Below are positions 6,151 through 6,260 of a stretch of 6,260 nucleotides of DNA, piece after piece; the stretch's first letter is position 1, and every line of letters begins with the position of its first letter. The notes below the pieces were generated by a model. The model was not told the DNA's origin. It was given only the letters and a program-made list of their open reading frames with translations, and made no database searches. The translations under genes and the position numbers were made by a program. This stretch comes from Bacteroidales bacterium. Its GTDB lineage: Bacteria > Bacteroidota > Bacteroidia > Bacteroidales > Dysgonomonadaceae. Where the stretch lies: positions 1 to 6,260 of the forward strand of contig DUUR01000111.1 of the NCBI GenBank assembly GCA_012841425.1. The letters run 5' to 3'.

Positions 6151-6260
6151 AACAATTACTCCTATACATCAAATTTGCACTACTGTTTGCTATCCAAAAT
6201 AAAACACTTAAACATATAAAGCAGTTTAAACGGTGGTATAGTGATATGCATTCAGGCAAA
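6147..6260 (+). CDS. Start of an unidentified gene, cut by the window edge
   Basis: An open frame of 38 codons begins at the ATG that overlaps the flippase stop codon by four bases (ATGA) and stays open to the last base. The peptide starts MKQLLLYIKFALLFAIQNKT and continues with a basic stretch (KHIKQFKRWYSD). The overlap indicates translational coupling with the flippase. I do not recognise the family. In this context a glycosyltransferase, pyruvyltransferase or other polysaccharide-assembly enzyme would be usual, but that is inferred from position alone. The hydrophobic N-terminal part is too short and too interrupted by lysine to call a signal peptide with confidence. Confidence 0.65.
   Translation, partial: MKQLLLYIKFALLFAIQNKTLKHIKQFKRWYSDMHSGK

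Overview
The window looks like chromosomal DNA from a member of the Bacteroidales (phylum Bacteroidota). The DNA is AT-rich. The promoters resemble the Bacteroidetes TAnnTTTG type, and there are no convincing Shine-Dalgarno sequences. The protein set is typical of that group: a single-domain 'glycogen/starch synthase' relative followed by a DUF4270 lipoprotein, a Bacteroides-like RuvB, and a short QueG. The placement is inferred from sequence style and remembered family features; no search was run.

Layout from left to right. Positions 1-190 are intergenic, with a rightward promoter (-7 box at 158-165) and a weak leftward one (12-19) that may serve a gene outside the window. A 270-residue GT5 N-terminal-domain protein (191-1003, +) is followed after 147 bases by a DUF4270 lipoprotein (1151-2545, +). 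A strong hairpin at 2569-2618 separates this pair from the convergent minus-strand unit queG-ruvB (4606 to 2640), whose genes are 20 bases apart. A compact divergent promoter region (about 4607-4701) separates queG from a MOP/Wzx-type polysaccharide flippase (4702-6150, +). The flippase stop codon overlaps the start of another gene (6147 onward), which is cut by the window edge.

The genes fall into three units. The queG-ruvB pair is housekeeping: the last step of tRNA queuosine synthesis and Holliday-junction branch migration. The flippase and the gene after it look like the start of a cell-surface polysaccharide cluster continuing to the right. The GT5-like/DUF4270 pair is the least understood part. 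The first protein has lost the ADP-glucose-binding loop and the whole C-terminal half of glycogen synthase, so the usual name is probably misleading, and the second is an envelope lipoprotein of unknown function.

Four of the five complete genes have a longest open frame that starts too early, at a TTG or at an ATG upstream of the likely promoter. Starts were moved on the basis of promoter position and family N-termini. No mobile element, CRISPR array, tRNA or rRNA was seen.
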